NCBI GenBank assembly: GCA_903813345.2
Contig: CAIIXF020000007.1
Location: 15,048,714 to 15,112,713 of the forward strand
Source of the DNA: Owenia fusiformis
Lineage: Eukaryota > Annelida > Polychaeta > Sabellida > Oweniidae
Length of the DNA stretch: 64,000 nucleotides
Direction of reading: 5' to 3'
Position numbers and translations under genes: made by a program. Positions 50,501-62,379 of this stretch are shown here, in pieces (the stretch's first letter is position 1; the number at the start of each line of letters is the position of its first letter). The notes beneath the pieces are model-generated. The model searched no databases and was not told the origin of the DNA. It saw only the letters and a list, made by a program, of their open reading frames with translations.

Positions 50501-53500
50501 TGGATTCAAAACTGAAAATACTTTTGTGTTTGCTACTTTCAGGGTTGGACTACATTATTTTTGATGTTTTTCCATTATTGCCTTGTGTGCTTTCTCTTTG
50601 CATATATACAGAGGTAACAATAACATGCCTACATGGTTAACAACAAACTTATTAGCATTAAGCATATTCAACATAGTATAGAATAGAACATTGTCATAAG
50701 AAATAGAAAAACTGTCAAGCTTTGGCTGTAAAACGTTTAAAAATGAACATATATAATCAAAAATTAACACATGTACTAATAATAGGAAGGTTTCATGCTT
50801 TTAGCTTTGCAACTGTTATAACATGTAACATATTATCAAGTTCAAGTCATGTTTTTAAAAGCATGCCTATTCTGTTTGAAAGAAGAAAATTATAGAGATG
50901 AATAATACAGCATCAATTGTGTAAATGGAGAAAATTTGTTTTAATAAAAGGCATTCATGCATTGCAGACTGTCTTGTTATAAACAACTAGTAAGTTATTC
51001 TGGATGTAAAACATGGGGTTATATTGACCACAGTTGATGTGTCTTAATGCCAAACTAAGGGAAGGGTAGCAATGGAAGCCATCGTACTGTCGTCATTCTA
51101 GAGGCAATGTATTGGTTTAGTATGTGTAGAAATCCTCAACTATGGAAATGTTGAAACTTTCATAACCTTGTTACCAAAAGCTTGTCAAATAATTTACAGC
51201 ATGGCCTGAAAGTTTTAACGTTTCACCAATCAAAGACAACCTCATCATTAGGTATATGGTTGTCTAGCATTCCACTTTTAATGCATTCAAACGCAGCAGC
51301 TTATATGCAAAATGCATTCAGCAAAATTTGGGAGCATTCCTTACTCACTTTTCTTTGGAGTCATTTGAATGGCAACATTGTTATGAATATATTTCAGTTT
51401 ATCTTTTCGTAAGTCCAGTCTGTGGTATTCATATATGGTGCGACCGATTATATCTGGAAAATTTCAATGAGGCTTGTTGGAGCGGATATAAGAGAATTTT
51501 CAAATCCTTGAGTTTTGGTAGTCATAACTTACATTTCAGTGGTGGGAATCTAAAAATTCCACTGAAGAAGTTTTACTTAATGTCAAAAGTTATGACTGTA
51601 CCAAAACTAGAAAGGACTCAGATATGCTGGTACAGTGTAATGACACTGTCCAGCAAATGGTCAGGCATATCCTCAATACTTACTTGGCAAAGGGGCAAAT
51701 AGTACAGAAGACCCAGCAGTTATGAATCTGTATTTATCAGTGGCAATGTCCACCCTGTGGTATTCATATATAGTCCTGCGCTTGATGTCTGAAAACAAAT
51801 AGAATCAATCAAACCATGCTATCATGCCATGCAAGAGAATAACAAATAACATTAAATCAATCGAAACGACAAACAGGCAGCCAGTTTAGAATCATGTATG
51901 TTATATCTCTCTGCTCAAGCTTTTCAAAACATGTTCAGTTGGGCAGAACCTTATTCGAAAGATACATGTCCATTTGAGCCCAAACACTAAACACTCCCAT
52001 TGTGTTTTACATTCAGTGTCATATACGTTGAGATACATCAAAATGAACAGATTTGCACGTGAGATAACTACATGATATAACATGATTCTCAAGTAGCTGT
52101 ATGATTGAAAAAGAAGACCAAGGAAAACCTTCATAGGTGAGAATATATGGTACCGAACATAAACAGCTACTTAAAGAACAAAACGAGAACATTACATCTA
52201 GACAACAGAGGCCTGGTGTATCCCATCATCCATGCAACTTCACAATACCTAATATGGAAATAATATCCCAGGATGCAACATCCAAAATGGCCACTAACTT
52301 ACTAGGTTCTGGATGGAATATAATGCTGTAGTTTTCACTGATACTTATTTCTTCTGTTGAAATCACAATCCTGTGATATTCGTAAATCACCCTGCGTCTA
52401 ATATCTATTGCAATTGTGTTATGATTAGTATGTTTGTTGTATCATGTCAAATATGCCTGATTATAAAACATGTGTTTATGGAGTACCCTCTATAATGACG
52501 AAAATTGAAAGGTGTTCTCTACATATTAGTAAGTTGATGAAATTTGGTTCTTTTGAACACTGTTCCAAGTGGAGAGGATTTACTTAAAGTTGTTCTATCA
52601 GACGGGTATAACTATGCTTGCCAATATAGGCTGAACATGAGGGAACTTTTTTCCAAGTAAGAAGGCAATGCATTTGAGATGATACATAATATATAACATA
52701 GATTTGATATCATGGCAACTTAATATTGATAACGTCATTCATACATGAGTAATTAGAATTTAAGTGGAAATGAAACATGATGATAATAGGCCTGTTATGG
52801 TTAACCTCTTGAATCCCAGAAAAATTGGTTGAAACCAGATAATATTTCATTTTTGCCACCTTTTGACATTTTACTTCATACCTTTACAACTTAAGACGCT
52901 CAACTTAGTACTATTTTTGTGTAAATTGGCAGTTGAAAATTGTTCAAATAAGAGCTATTATAGTGAAAAATTTTATGACGGATTTTCTCGTCACTCTGGG
53001 TTTCAAGGTCATCTCTGAGGTGAAGAGAAATCTCTTCACTCCAGGTAGTCAAGAGGTTTAAGTCCTGCCACTTTTTAATTGAATCCAATGCTACTGTATA
53101 AGAGTTATTGTGGTTAGTAAGCAAGATTTTTACAAATAACCAATGCAATATATTGTCATGCTGAACTTATTCAAACTATTCACATTTAAGGAATAATCAC
53201 AACCTGACATTAAAAAGTAATACACAGTTGATATAAGCAGTACATTATGATATGCCAAAAGGCCAGGTCAGATAGCGATGTGTCATTATTAAGTAAATTA
53301 GAATTGAGAGGTATTAACATGTTTATAATAACAATATTACACACAAATACCATTTCATGGTCTACAAGCTTAAAAAGGGGATATATGATATAGAATATTT
53401 TGAGCTGGCCCCTCTGATAATAACATTTATTTATTTGTTATTAATTTGGTTCTAAATCTACATCTATTTCTCAATTATGCATTTTCTATTTTTAAAGATT

Positions 53501-56500
53501 TTGTGACCTCCTACATTAGTATGGCAACTGGAATTGTGTGTTAATTCCTGTTTACATTTGGTGTTTTATGTTGTAATAAAGGAACAACATTTAGATTAAC
53601 AGGTTTTAACACACTGTCAAATGAACATTTCCAGTTGTCAAACTTATTAGGAAGGTTGTATTGTTAATTATATATTATACCTGCTGCATACAATTTACAT
53701 GATCAGATCCACATTGAAGCATTTATACTAGCAGAAAAGCTATACTTATATTAACATAGAATCTCAACAAAAGATGTGAGAAACCAACACTTTTGCACAA
53801 AATAAAACAGGATAATCTTAATGCTGAATAAATCGAACCAATAACCAAATAAGCTTAAGAACCATATTTCAATGAAAATAGAACAAAGTGACCTTATTAT
53901 TTTGGCGAGTTAAGTTTTTCCATACAAATCTCATCACCAATTTTGTCTGTCATACAGCTGTTTTAATGTAATGAATATGAAATGAAAAACATCACAACCA
54001 ATAATTCCACAATCATAAATATCCAACAAAATCGTTCAACCACCCTCATCTTCCCTCATGTTACTCACTGAATGCTGGAAGATATCGATCTAAGTAATAA
54101 GCATCCGAAATGCCTACTTTTACTGGATGATTTTGTGTGGACAATTTCGAAACATCGCAAGGTACCTATAACATGAAGATATAAGAGATCTGAGATATCA
54201 GGAGGTTATATGTATGTACTTACTGTATTCTGGGATATATTTGTCATAATAATAAGCATCTGAGAGTCCAATCTTTACTGGGTGGTTGTCTGTGGAAATC
54301 TCATTCACATCAAATGGGACCTAGAAAGCAACAGCATATACACTAAACAGGATAGAAAGCCTTATCTATTTCCTTATACTAGAATATATGGGGTATAAGG
54401 CATTGAGCTCTGATGGTAACTGAACATAAGTAATTGACATCAACACCTTGCTGGAGAACTCTTTCACATATTTTGGTTTATCCCACAAACCATCTTTATT
54501 CCAGTTCAAAAGGACCAATATGATATGGGGAATGATTCTCAAAGACAGCCCTTTTTCTAGGGACAAACAAATATTCTCATTGAACAACAAATATGAGGAG
54601 TGTCACAGTAAGCCTTATTTGTTACACGAAAAAGCTTTTGAAGCAATACATAGGATAAACAAGGTAGCAATTGATCCAGCCACAGGGATGAATGGCCAAA
54701 CTTACTATTCTCCAGTAAAGTATCAATATAAAATGCATCAGACAATCCAACAGTAACCTTGTGGAACTCAGTAGATATCTGAGGTACAGGAATTGGCACC
54801 TTGAAAAAACATGGCTTTTAAGTGAGAAATCAAAGTGCAACTTTGAGGAATTCAATGAATATCTAAGGTATAGGACTTGGTACTTGAATAAATCATGGCA
54901 ATAGAATTAAAACAAGTGAAAAATCAAACAGTTACTTAGGGAGAATATCTGAGGTATAAGAATCGGTACTTTGAATACAACATGGTTTCAAAATTATTGA
55001 CTCTTAACAGGCATCTGGCACAAACAAGCCTCAGAATCATCCTGAAAGGCTCATTTCAACAGTAACAATTAATCACAAGGCATTAATGTGACAAAATGTC
55101 ACCACCTAGTTGCTCACAATATTATTAGTTAAATTTTAAGTCAGATTTACATTTTTGAGAACTTGTAGATGATTTTGAAAAAAAATTGGTCAATTTGAAA
55201 CAAGTTGAAAAAGACCTTTTTTGAACCTGAGAAAGTCATTGAAGGTGAAATCTCCAATCTAAAGTCAGATTTAAACTTCTGAGAAGGTGAAGACAATTTT
55301 GAAGAAAAAAATTGGTCAATTTGGAGCAAGTTGAAAAAAAGACCTTTTTGACATTTTTTGACCTTGAGAAGGTCAAATCTAAAATCTTAAGTCAGATTTG
55401 AACTTCTGATAACTTGTAGGTTTTCTTTTAAAAATTTGGTCAATTTGAAGCAGGTTGAAAACAAAGACCCTTATGACCTTGAGAGGGTCAATGAAGGTCA
55501 AATCTAACATCCAGGTCAGATTTGAACTTCTGAAAACTTGTAGATGACTTTGAAAAAATCTGAAGTCGGTCTAAACAGTATTTGTTAAGTTATTGCAAGT
55601 TGTAAGAATTTTTTACAGACACCAACCAGCGATCGCTACCACAAAAACGGAGACCATAACAATATGTCACCACTTTTTGGTAATAAAAGCCATTATCATA
55701 TCACTCGACTTGTCTCCTCTATAATAAACTAAATATTTTTACACCCAAGATAATTGTCCCCATGCTGATATGAATTTAGGGGTTTGAATTTGGAATGGTA
55801 TATACATGTATACATGTACACTGTACTTCCATAAATGTACAGAATTCAAAAATATTTTAGATACAACATGTAACAATTATCTTTAACTCAACAGGCAAAT
55901 AAAGATTTTTTTGGTGACATACCTTTTTGTAAGAGAACATAATAACATTGTTGGACATGAGTGTTGCCTGGAAATGGAATGCACCATCTGAAATACATAA
56001 TATAACTTCAATCATTAATAGGAATACAGAATTGATATTATACAAATATTTAACTCTATTAAGGAGAACAACTGAGCATCCATGAGGGGTTTTCCAATAG
56101 AGCCCGAAAATGAATGTAAAAAGGTAATTAAATCGCTCAGAATGTTGGAAAGTCGAAGTACAGTATATGACATCATATCCTTTTGACATTTCTACAGCAA
56201 CATAAAAACATCAACATGACAGAATGCAACAAACTGATTGCAATTACAAGACTGATCAGTTGGTGTTTTCTAATTAATAATCCTCATATAACCTCATATA
56301 ATCCTCATATAAGACATTGACTTATAGAGTTCACAGTGAATACATAAAATTGCACTTACCATCAGGATGATCTTGGACAAAGACATCCTTCCACTCCACC
56401 ACAAAATGGGTGCCTAAAATATAATAAAAATGTTTCAGTAATACTATACTAGTATATGTCCATTAAAGGGAGTAGAAGGAATGAAATTAATTATTACAAT

Positions 56501-59500
56501 TTACAGTATTTTTGCTCTCATCACTCCATGTCATGTTTGGTTTTTAAAAAGTCAAGCAGTTCTAACTTCAGGATAATCTCCAATATCTGATACCCCTTTT
56601 TCAATTAAAATGAATTTGCATTTTAAATCTTCAATATCTTCTATATTTGACCAAATATCTGAACTCCTTTATCAAAAAATAAAAAATTTGATTGTTATGT
56701 ATACATGTGCATGCTTTTTGAAAATATTGCTCCCAACACTTTACACTCTCTATCCCCTCTAATTCCTTTAAGCAAGTGGTTATATAAGTGGTAAGCCACA
56801 ACCATTACCCTTGTCTTCCTCTTAGTGATATATTGAGCTGATCTGGTCAACCAGGAGAAATATATAGCATAATAGATGAGTAGGAATTCAGAAATAAATG
56901 GGAGTTTAATATTTTTTTTGACCCCACCAAAATTTTGGACTCATTGGAAAGCCCCAATACCATACTTTAGGAAATAATAAATAAAAAAAAAACATAAAGC
57001 AATGAGACCTTCCAACAGATATTTTAAAACACTATAGTGTAACTGGCTACAGACAACCAAAAGGTTGCGGAATTTATTTTGAAAGAGATGTGCTTTTAAT
57101 AGTGTATGTTCAATTAGCTTTTTTAGAATATTAGAAAAATCCACTCTGTCATTCTTCTACAAAAGCAGAATGGGATATTAACTTTATTACTCTAGCCTCT
57201 AGAAATAGATTCAGATGAGAGCTTCAATTAAAAGGCGAGGGCTGAACAAAAAGTTTAAGGCTGAAAAATAAGTTCAGGTATTACAGTTCAATGTTCTCAG
57301 CAGCTATTTGTTCAGTTGTAGTAAGTAGGTGCAAAATTCTTCTTTTCACAATTTTGATTAAAGTTGAGGCCAATTTTTCATGATTTTTCAAATTTTTTGA
57401 ACAGACTGCAAATTGGTGGTTTTAATATTGTAGGTGTAAACTTATTTTCAAATGTCAAGTATGTGCACCCCTTGCTTCAATACTGGGAGATCACCACATG
57501 CAAATTGTAATGAAAGGGAAATGAAAACAAGACTTCTCAACTCACAGTGAAAAGTATTCAATTGCATAAGGCAGACATTTATTATGACACCACTGTGATA
57601 AATCTCTCCCAAGTGACATGTACAAGCTATTGTACTAGGCTACTACTCGACATGCCAATAAAGAGCCAGGCTGTGCAAGTTGCTTTGTAGATATAGCTTA
57701 TGTTTATGTGCATTCTCATAAAAGATCATAACAAAGGTAAGGAGAAAGCAGCAACTCCAAAGAGGAGCAAATCTCAATGAGGGATTTGTAAATTATATAT
57801 ATACAAAAATAATAATGCGCCTCCACTTACTATTTTTAGCATAATAAATATGAGATGTGTTGCCTCCAAGTCTTGTGTCAAAGTTTGCCATGAGTGGAGC
57901 AATGTACTGAGTAGCTGTGAGCCACTGGTGCAGGAACGGACTCATGTAAATGAAACCTGAAAATGCAATTAAATTTTCTCAAATTTCATTCAATATCAAA
58001 GCTAAATGTGGGGTGGGAGTAGATAACATTACAAGAAAAAGAAACGTCTAAGATGAAGCCAGTCATAAAGAAAACAAGGCATTATCATGCAAAACGAACA
58101 CAAACTGCCAAACAAAGTCTGCAATAATGTTTGAATCTATAACAGTATGTCACCACTTCTGGTATTGACATAATAGTTATAATAGTAACAAGGCATTAAC
58201 ATGACAAAATGTCACCACCTAGTTGCTCATAATATTATTAGTTCAATCTTAAGTCAGATTTGAACTTCTGAGAACTTGTAGATGATTTTGAAAAGAAAAA
58301 TTGGACAATTTGAAAAAAGACCTTTTCGACATTGAGAGGGTCATTGAAGGTCAAATTATTTATTTGACCTTAAGAATGTCATTGAAGGTCAAATCTATAG
58401 TCAGATTTGAACTTTTAAGAACTTCTAAATGATTTTGAAAAAATGGTCAATTTGAAGTAAGTTGAAAAAAGACCTTTTTTGACCTTGAGATGGTAAATGA
58501 AGGTAAAATCTGAAATATAAAGTCAGATTTGAACTTCTGATAACTTGTAGATGATTTTTTTTTAAAAATTGTCAATTTGAAGCAAGTTGAAAAAAAGACA
58601 TCACTGAAGGTCAAATCTTAAATATAAAGTCAGATTTGAACTTCGGAAAAAAAGTAGATGATTTTTAAAAAACTGGAGTCAGTCTAAACAGTATTTGTTA
58701 AGTTATTGGAAGTTTAAAGAATTTGTTACAGACGCCAACCACCGATCGCCAACCACCAACCACCGATCGCCAACTGCCATCACAAAAAAACGGAGATCAT
58801 AACAATATGTCACCATTTTTTGGTGGTGACAAATAATAACAATGACATTAATTTTACACAATACAGTGAATCTACATTGTAATATACCTGGGAGTGCTTA
58901 GCAGCAATATACCTGTAATGAAACCTTCATAAATCAGATGAAAACTGTATGCAGAATCTGATTTATGACATTAATGGTATTGGAAAAATTTAATCAAGAA
59001 ATAACATGGTGACATATAGCCTAATATACATTATATGGTACACTCTCTGAATAGTGGTAATGAAGACTATATAATAATAATGACATTACTCTGCATTAAG
59101 CAAGTTAAATAAAATTAAATAAAATATCATACTGGCTTAAAATTTGTCAATGTTACATCCCTATTATCGATTTTTACTCCTAGAACACACTTTACAATGT
59201 CAAGACTAAGAAATCAGAAAAAATCTACAAAAATGTTACTTTCATGATAAATCTGTAACTGTACCATTGAGGAGTGTAATATATAAAAGGCATTAATATG
59301 ACAAAATGTCACCACCTAGTTGCTCACAATATTATGGGTTCAATCTCAAGGCAGATTTAAACTTTTGAGAACTTTTGAATGAGTTTGGAAAGAAAAATTG
59401 GTCAATTTGAGGCTAGTTGAAAAAATACCATTTTGGGCTTTTTTACCTTGAGAAGGTCATTGAAGGTCAAATCTTAAATCTAAAGTTAGTTTTGAACTGT

Positions 59501-60583
59501 AGATGATTTAAAAAAAAAATTTGGTCAATTTGAAGTAAGCCCCTTTTTGACTTTTTTTTTTACATTGAGAAGGTCATTGAAGGTCAAATTTCAAATGTAG
59601 TCAGATTTGAACTTCTGAGAACTTGTTGATGGTTTTGTTAAGCTATATGAAGTTTGTTAAAATATAGGAAGTTGTAAGAATTTGTTACAGACACTGATTG
59701 CCAACTGCCACCTGCCAACCGCTGTCACAAAAAAAGTCAAAAACAAGTCACCACTTTTGGTCATGACATGATAATGCAAACAGAATCTGTAATAGGATCT
59801 AACCTAATGTTGCCTTGCATCAAGCAACTGCTTTGAACACATACCTGTACCCCTGCACCAATTTTTAAAAAATTAAATCACCTACAAGTTCTCAAAAGTT
59901 CAAACCAAACCCAAATCATGCAGTTTTTCACTATTCTGAGCACTTTCCCAGGAATTTTTAAAATAGTGACCCCCCTCCTTGGCAAAGGGCTGGCTTCAGG
60001 CCTGGATCACAATCCCCCCAACAAGTATTTTCTGAACCTGATAGATTGATTGCAGTTATAATGAGTTCAGTGGCATCTCAACTTATCTCAGTCATGACTA
60101 ACAGGTTATTACTTTCACATTTATTGCTGCAAATTGAGGAGCAGAAATAATAATCAAACGTAGATTCTTCAGTTCTCATTTTCGTTGTGGTACTCAAGCA
60201 TCTTTTTAACAGGCCATTCTTGAGTGCCTCTCAAAGGTTAATTTCTAGAGAATAAATCTGAAGTTCTACTTTTCAACGATTCCATACATTAGGTCATATA
60301 TCTCATTGATTTAGAAATTAAAGAGATCAGTAGTCTAAGTATATTTTTATGTTAATCTAATGTAGAAAATATCACACGATGGGTTAAAAGCAACCCTAAT
60401 ACATCTTTTCAAATTGTTACTTATGTGTAATTGCCACTGTCATCAAAAAGCTGATTTACAGTGAAACTGCTTCTCCAAGATTATACTGCTCTATCAATGT
60501 ACATGGAACTTACCTCCTGTTGCTATGACGACCTTTTTCTGTACATGGCCATAAAAGTTGAAGTCAAATGGGAGGTCCACAAC
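41486..60583 (-). CDS. PLXDC: Plexin domain-containing receptor (PLXDC/TEM7 family), 5' end outside window
   Basis: Single-pass cell-surface receptor; vertebrate members bind PEDF and nidogen. Exons: 60583-60514, 57956-57831, 56413-56360, 55987-55923, one of cluster A (54799-54706, 54320-54224, 54165-54069), one or more of cluster B (52404-52303, 51788-51684, 51453-51349), 49770-49628, 47789-47595, 44453-44360, 42443-42316, 41587-41486. With A2 and B2 this gives 1179 nt (392 aa), all phases matching. The order is a nidogen-like region (VVDLPFDFNFYGHVQKKVVI, MSPFLHQWLTATQYIAPLM, THFVVEWKDV, FHFQATLMSNNVIMFSYKK), NHPVK..GLSDAYYY and RRTIYEYHR segments, a PSI domain (CNLLKSCTQC, FDCGWCG, RCSNGLDRNRQEW), a Thr/Ser/Ala/Asn-rich stalk, a membrane helix (FGIVAIVVLLVALVAALV) and a short tail with NRPSQLAQKIKFWKG. 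The signal-peptide exon must lie beyond 64000. The donor at 47595 has a second GT 3 nt upstream. Confidence 0.94.
42456..43108 (-). mobile_element. 5'-truncated LINE inserted at PLXDC transmembrane exon acceptor
   Basis: A 653 bp insert bounded by the 16 bp direct repeat CCACCTGCAGGAAGAT (42440-42455 and 43109-43124). On the minus strand it ends in a poly-A run, with AATAAA (complement at 42481-42486) about 15 nt before it. It encodes 170 residues of an L1-like ORF2 C-terminus (43075-42563): TTLLVIQWKILHGIYP and the zinc-knuckle CNFCNAHVKDDIDHFFINC. The target duplication is perfect, so the insertion looks fairly recent. Confidence 0.93.
43072..43112 (-). other. Predicted LINE-derived alternative last coding exon of PLXDC
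   Basis: The target duplication left a second acceptor (CTTCCTGCAG ending at 43113) upstream of the LINE, with the native branch-like TTCTAAC before it. Splicing exon 44453-44360 to it adds GIKHKISLSNMK in place of the second Gly, and then TGA. The receptor would then end before the membrane helix. The LINE AATAAA at 42486-42481 could polyadenylate it. Predicted from sequence only. Confidence 0.5.
45306..45475. mobile_element. Mariner-type MITE, 170 bp
   Basis: Termini TACAGCGTAGGCCAAAAAAA and its inverse TTTTTTGGCCCACCCTGTA, in TA-rich context. These match the TACAGGGTG..CCAAAAA consensus of Tc1/mariner-like elements. No coding capacity. Located in PLXDC intron between 44453 and 47595. Confidence 0.8.
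46030..46121. repeat. Tandem duplication, 51 bp unit
   Basis: ATGCCCCCTATAACATTCAA followed by TACAAACACAT(G/A)TTATC occurs at 46030 and again at 46081. Two copies, nearly identical. Confidence 0.85.
46720..46832. repeat. AAGT-type microsatellite
   Basis: An imperfect tetranucleotide array (AAGTAAATGAGTAATAAATA ... AAGCAAGTAAGTAAATAGGC) in PLXDC intron DNA. Confidence 0.75.
51349..52404 (-). other. PLXDC: PLXDC alternative exon cluster B (three homologous exons)
   Basis: Three tandem exons for the segment that follows the A segment. B1 is 52404-52303 (102 nt: IRRRVIYEYHRIVISTEE...IIFHPEP), B2 is 51788-51684 (105 nt: IKRRTIYEYHRVDIATDK...VLFAPLP), B3 is 51453-51349 (105 nt: IIGRTIYEYHRLDLRKDK...IQMTPKK). 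Each begins with two bases that complete an Asn codon from the A exon and ends with a single A before GTAAGT or GTGAGT. Acceptors are AATAG, TTTTCAG and TTTCCAG. All lengths are multiples of three, so skipping or joint inclusion would also stay in frame. B2 looks closest to the vertebrate segment. Confidence 0.88.
51511..51608. repeat. Nested hairpin between PLXDC exons B2 and B3
   Basis: Outer arms AGTTTTGGTAGTCATAACTT (51511-51530) and its near-inverse AAGTTATGACTGTACCAAAACT (51587-51608). An inner pair TTCAGTGG/CCACTGAA lies at about 51535-51566. It could be a tiny MITE or an RNA structure in the intron separating two alternative exons. Confidence 0.75.
54069..54799 (-). other. PLXDC: PLXDC alternative exon cluster A (three homologous exons)
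   Basis: Three tandem exons for one ectodomain segment. A1 is 54799-54706 (94 nt: VPIPVPQISTEFHKVTVGLS, DAFYIDTLLEN), A2 is 54320-54224 (97 nt: VPFDVNEISTDNHPVKIGLS, DAYYYDKYIPEY), A3 is 54165-54069 (97 nt: VPCDVSKLSTQNHPVKVGIS, DAYYLDRYLPAF). Each starts in phase 0 after a good acceptor and ends one base into a codon before GTAAGT or GTGAGT. Every length is 1 modulo 3, so including two or skipping all would shift the frame; only one per transcript works. A2 and A3 are closest to each other and are separated by only 58 bp. Confidence 0.9.
54829..54985 (-). repeat. Two decayed copies of PLXDC exon A1 5' half
   Basis: Two tandem relics (about 54829-54898 and 54930-54985) upstream of A1, spaced about 85 bp apart and in the same orientation. 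Both repeat the A1 acceptor region and first 30-45 coding bases. On the coding strand they keep CCATG..TATTCAA then TACC...ATACCT.AGATATTC. The first has lost a base and reads into TAG; the second keeps VPILIPQI-like coding but lacks the rest of the exon. Confidence 0.7.
55075..55680 (+). mobile_element. TGTCACCACC-family MITE
   Basis: Head CACAAGGCATTAATGTGACA, four diverged internal units (TTGACCTTGAGAAGGTCA type), tail ACGGAGACCATAACAATATG with TCACCACTTTTTGG; the final GGTGACA is lost. Located in PLXDC between exon 55987-55923 and cluster A. Confidence 0.85.
58073..58173 (+). mobile_element. Very short TGTCACCACC-family copy
   Basis: Only about 100 bp: head AACAAGGCATTATCATGCAA and tail TAACAGTATGTCACCACTTC with TGACATAATA. 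It lies directly before a longer copy at 58190. Confidence 0.65.
58190..58828 (+). mobile_element. TGTCACCACC-family MITE
   Basis: Complete ends (AACAAGGCATTAACATGACA ... TTTTTTGGTGGTGACA). Four to five internal units with GACCTTGAGA and GAAGGTCAAATC, then a GCCAACCACCGATCGCC tandem near the 3' end. In the PLXDC intron between the 60583-60514 and 57956-57831 exons. Confidence 0.87.
59289..59770 (+). mobile_element. TGTCACCACC-family MITE
   Basis: Head AAAGGCATTAATATGACAAA then ATGTCACCACC; about three internal units; tail GCCACCTGCCAACCGCTGTC and a decayed GTCATGACATGATAA. Same PLXDC intron as 58190-58828. Confidence 0.83.
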
Positions 60584-60741
60584 CTGAAGTCAAACAAAAG
60601 AACAAATATATAGCATTATTACACGCCAGAGAGTGCAATATATGAAAATATAACCTCAAGGAAAACATCACACAAGGCACTCAGGGTACTTTCACATTAT
60701 CATATAGTACATCTGGGAACTTCACCAATATTACATAGGAT

Positions 60742-61020
60742 ACACTGGCGGATTAGGGGGGGGGGGCCTGGGGGCCCAGGCCCCTCCCCCCCTTGGGTGG
60801 GCCCAAACAAGGCCTTCAGGCCCCAAAAAGTGGGCCTTTTTGGTCATGACTGGGCCTTTTAAGGCCTTATTTTTTAATTTCAGGCCAAATTTTGAAAAAA
60901 TGGGCCTCAAATTTTCAAAATTTGGGCCCACTTTTGGATTTTAGGGGCCCAAATTTTTTTTCTCTGACCTGATTTTTTGCCCCCCCCCCCCCCCTTGTTG
61001 GTTCCTAGATCTGCCCCTGG
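60742..61020. mobile_element. GC-homopolymer inverted-repeat element
   Basis: Left end ACTGGCGGATTAGGGGGGGG and right end CCCCCCCCTTGTTGGTTCCT with AGATCTGCCCCTGG form imperfect inverted termini around GGGCCTTTT/AGGCCC repeats. It is sharply GC-rich against AT-rich surroundings. The frame on the minus strand (GPNFENLRPIF...PPPPNP) is low complexity and is not called as a gene. Confidence 0.6.
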
Positions 61021-62379
61021 GATATCCAGGTCTTTCAATGTGATTGAATTATTGAATGGTCATGTGACGTGATCTGAACAATCACAGTCTATCATTATAG
61101 TTTGAGATGAGATAATACAATTACTATGCCAACACTGGTCTTTTATAATACTATTCACCTTCTCTCCAGATTTCCTAATTTTTATAAACAAGGTTGGGTA
61201 ACAAATAGAACGGATACATATGAACATTAAATACAATCTTTCATTCCAGGTTAATCTCAAATTAATTAATATAATCTTGAAAATACATCTCTAGAAAGCC
61301 CATTCAAATCTATTATTATATTAAATTATATTATATAAAACATGCACTGTGTTATTTACTTTATCCAAAAAAGATGTATTTATCATTCAGACACGCCTCA
61401 AAAGAATAAACATACTGGGTCAGTATGTTTGCTTTTACAAGTAAAGAAAACCTACATTTCTAACTTTGAAGTACAGAATGATTTATTGAGCAAAGCTTTT
61501 GAGCTGGTGATACCTTTACCTGAAAGGTACAATCATATGAAGTCCAATAAATCATTGAATTTCAACAAGTTCAATCATGACATTCAAAGTTGAAAATCCC
61601 TTTATGCCTCCGTTAATCTTCTCCCTCCATAGAAATGTAATGAATTTTCTGCAAGGGTAATGAGAAAACACAATTTAACAAAGGACATCATTTACATCTT
61701 GACTTATCTCAGTCGAACTGGATGAATCTAAAGTGTCTTTTCCATGTACCTAACTAGATTGATTCTTTTCATCCTAACCAATATCGAGCCCAAATATCCT
61801 TCAGAAAAGCAGATTTAAATTGTCATTCTGTAGAACTGCGTAACATAATTATTAAGCTACTGAGTATTGCTTCAGTGTAGCCTACAGCTCTATTCAAAAC
61901 ACAACCTTCTCAAACTAACTCAATTTCTGAATAATTCGTTGTACATTGAATTTCATGTTCAATATTCATCCAAGATGAAGACAAAAAACTATTGGGACAA
62001 TATACTCTGATTGCCATAAATTGAATCTACTTCTAAGGTGGCCCGGGTACTTGCATGTACAGCATTGAATGATTAAGTGACAGGCTTCAAATTGCCTTTA
62101 ACTACAAAGATTGAGATCATGAGAATCTCATTCTATACATGACACCTTCAATTCCTGTCATAAAGGTGAAATGAATGATAAATCATAACTAATGAAGTGA
62201 GATGTAAACACCCATTATGACAGTGTCATCAAGACTCTTATTGTGTTAAAAATAGGACAAAAAGTTAACTTGATTATGATACATATCAGCCAAACCTACC
62301 CTGCGTGCAGAGTCTAGTTAAACTACACTCTGCCTAATAGAGACCATATTACAGTTTAGTAACCCTGCCCCCACGATGG

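Noticed and set aside
60731-60931. Pro/Gly-rich 66 aa frame on minus
   Set aside because: Translation of G/C homopolymers and GGGCC repeats; low complexity in a repeat element.
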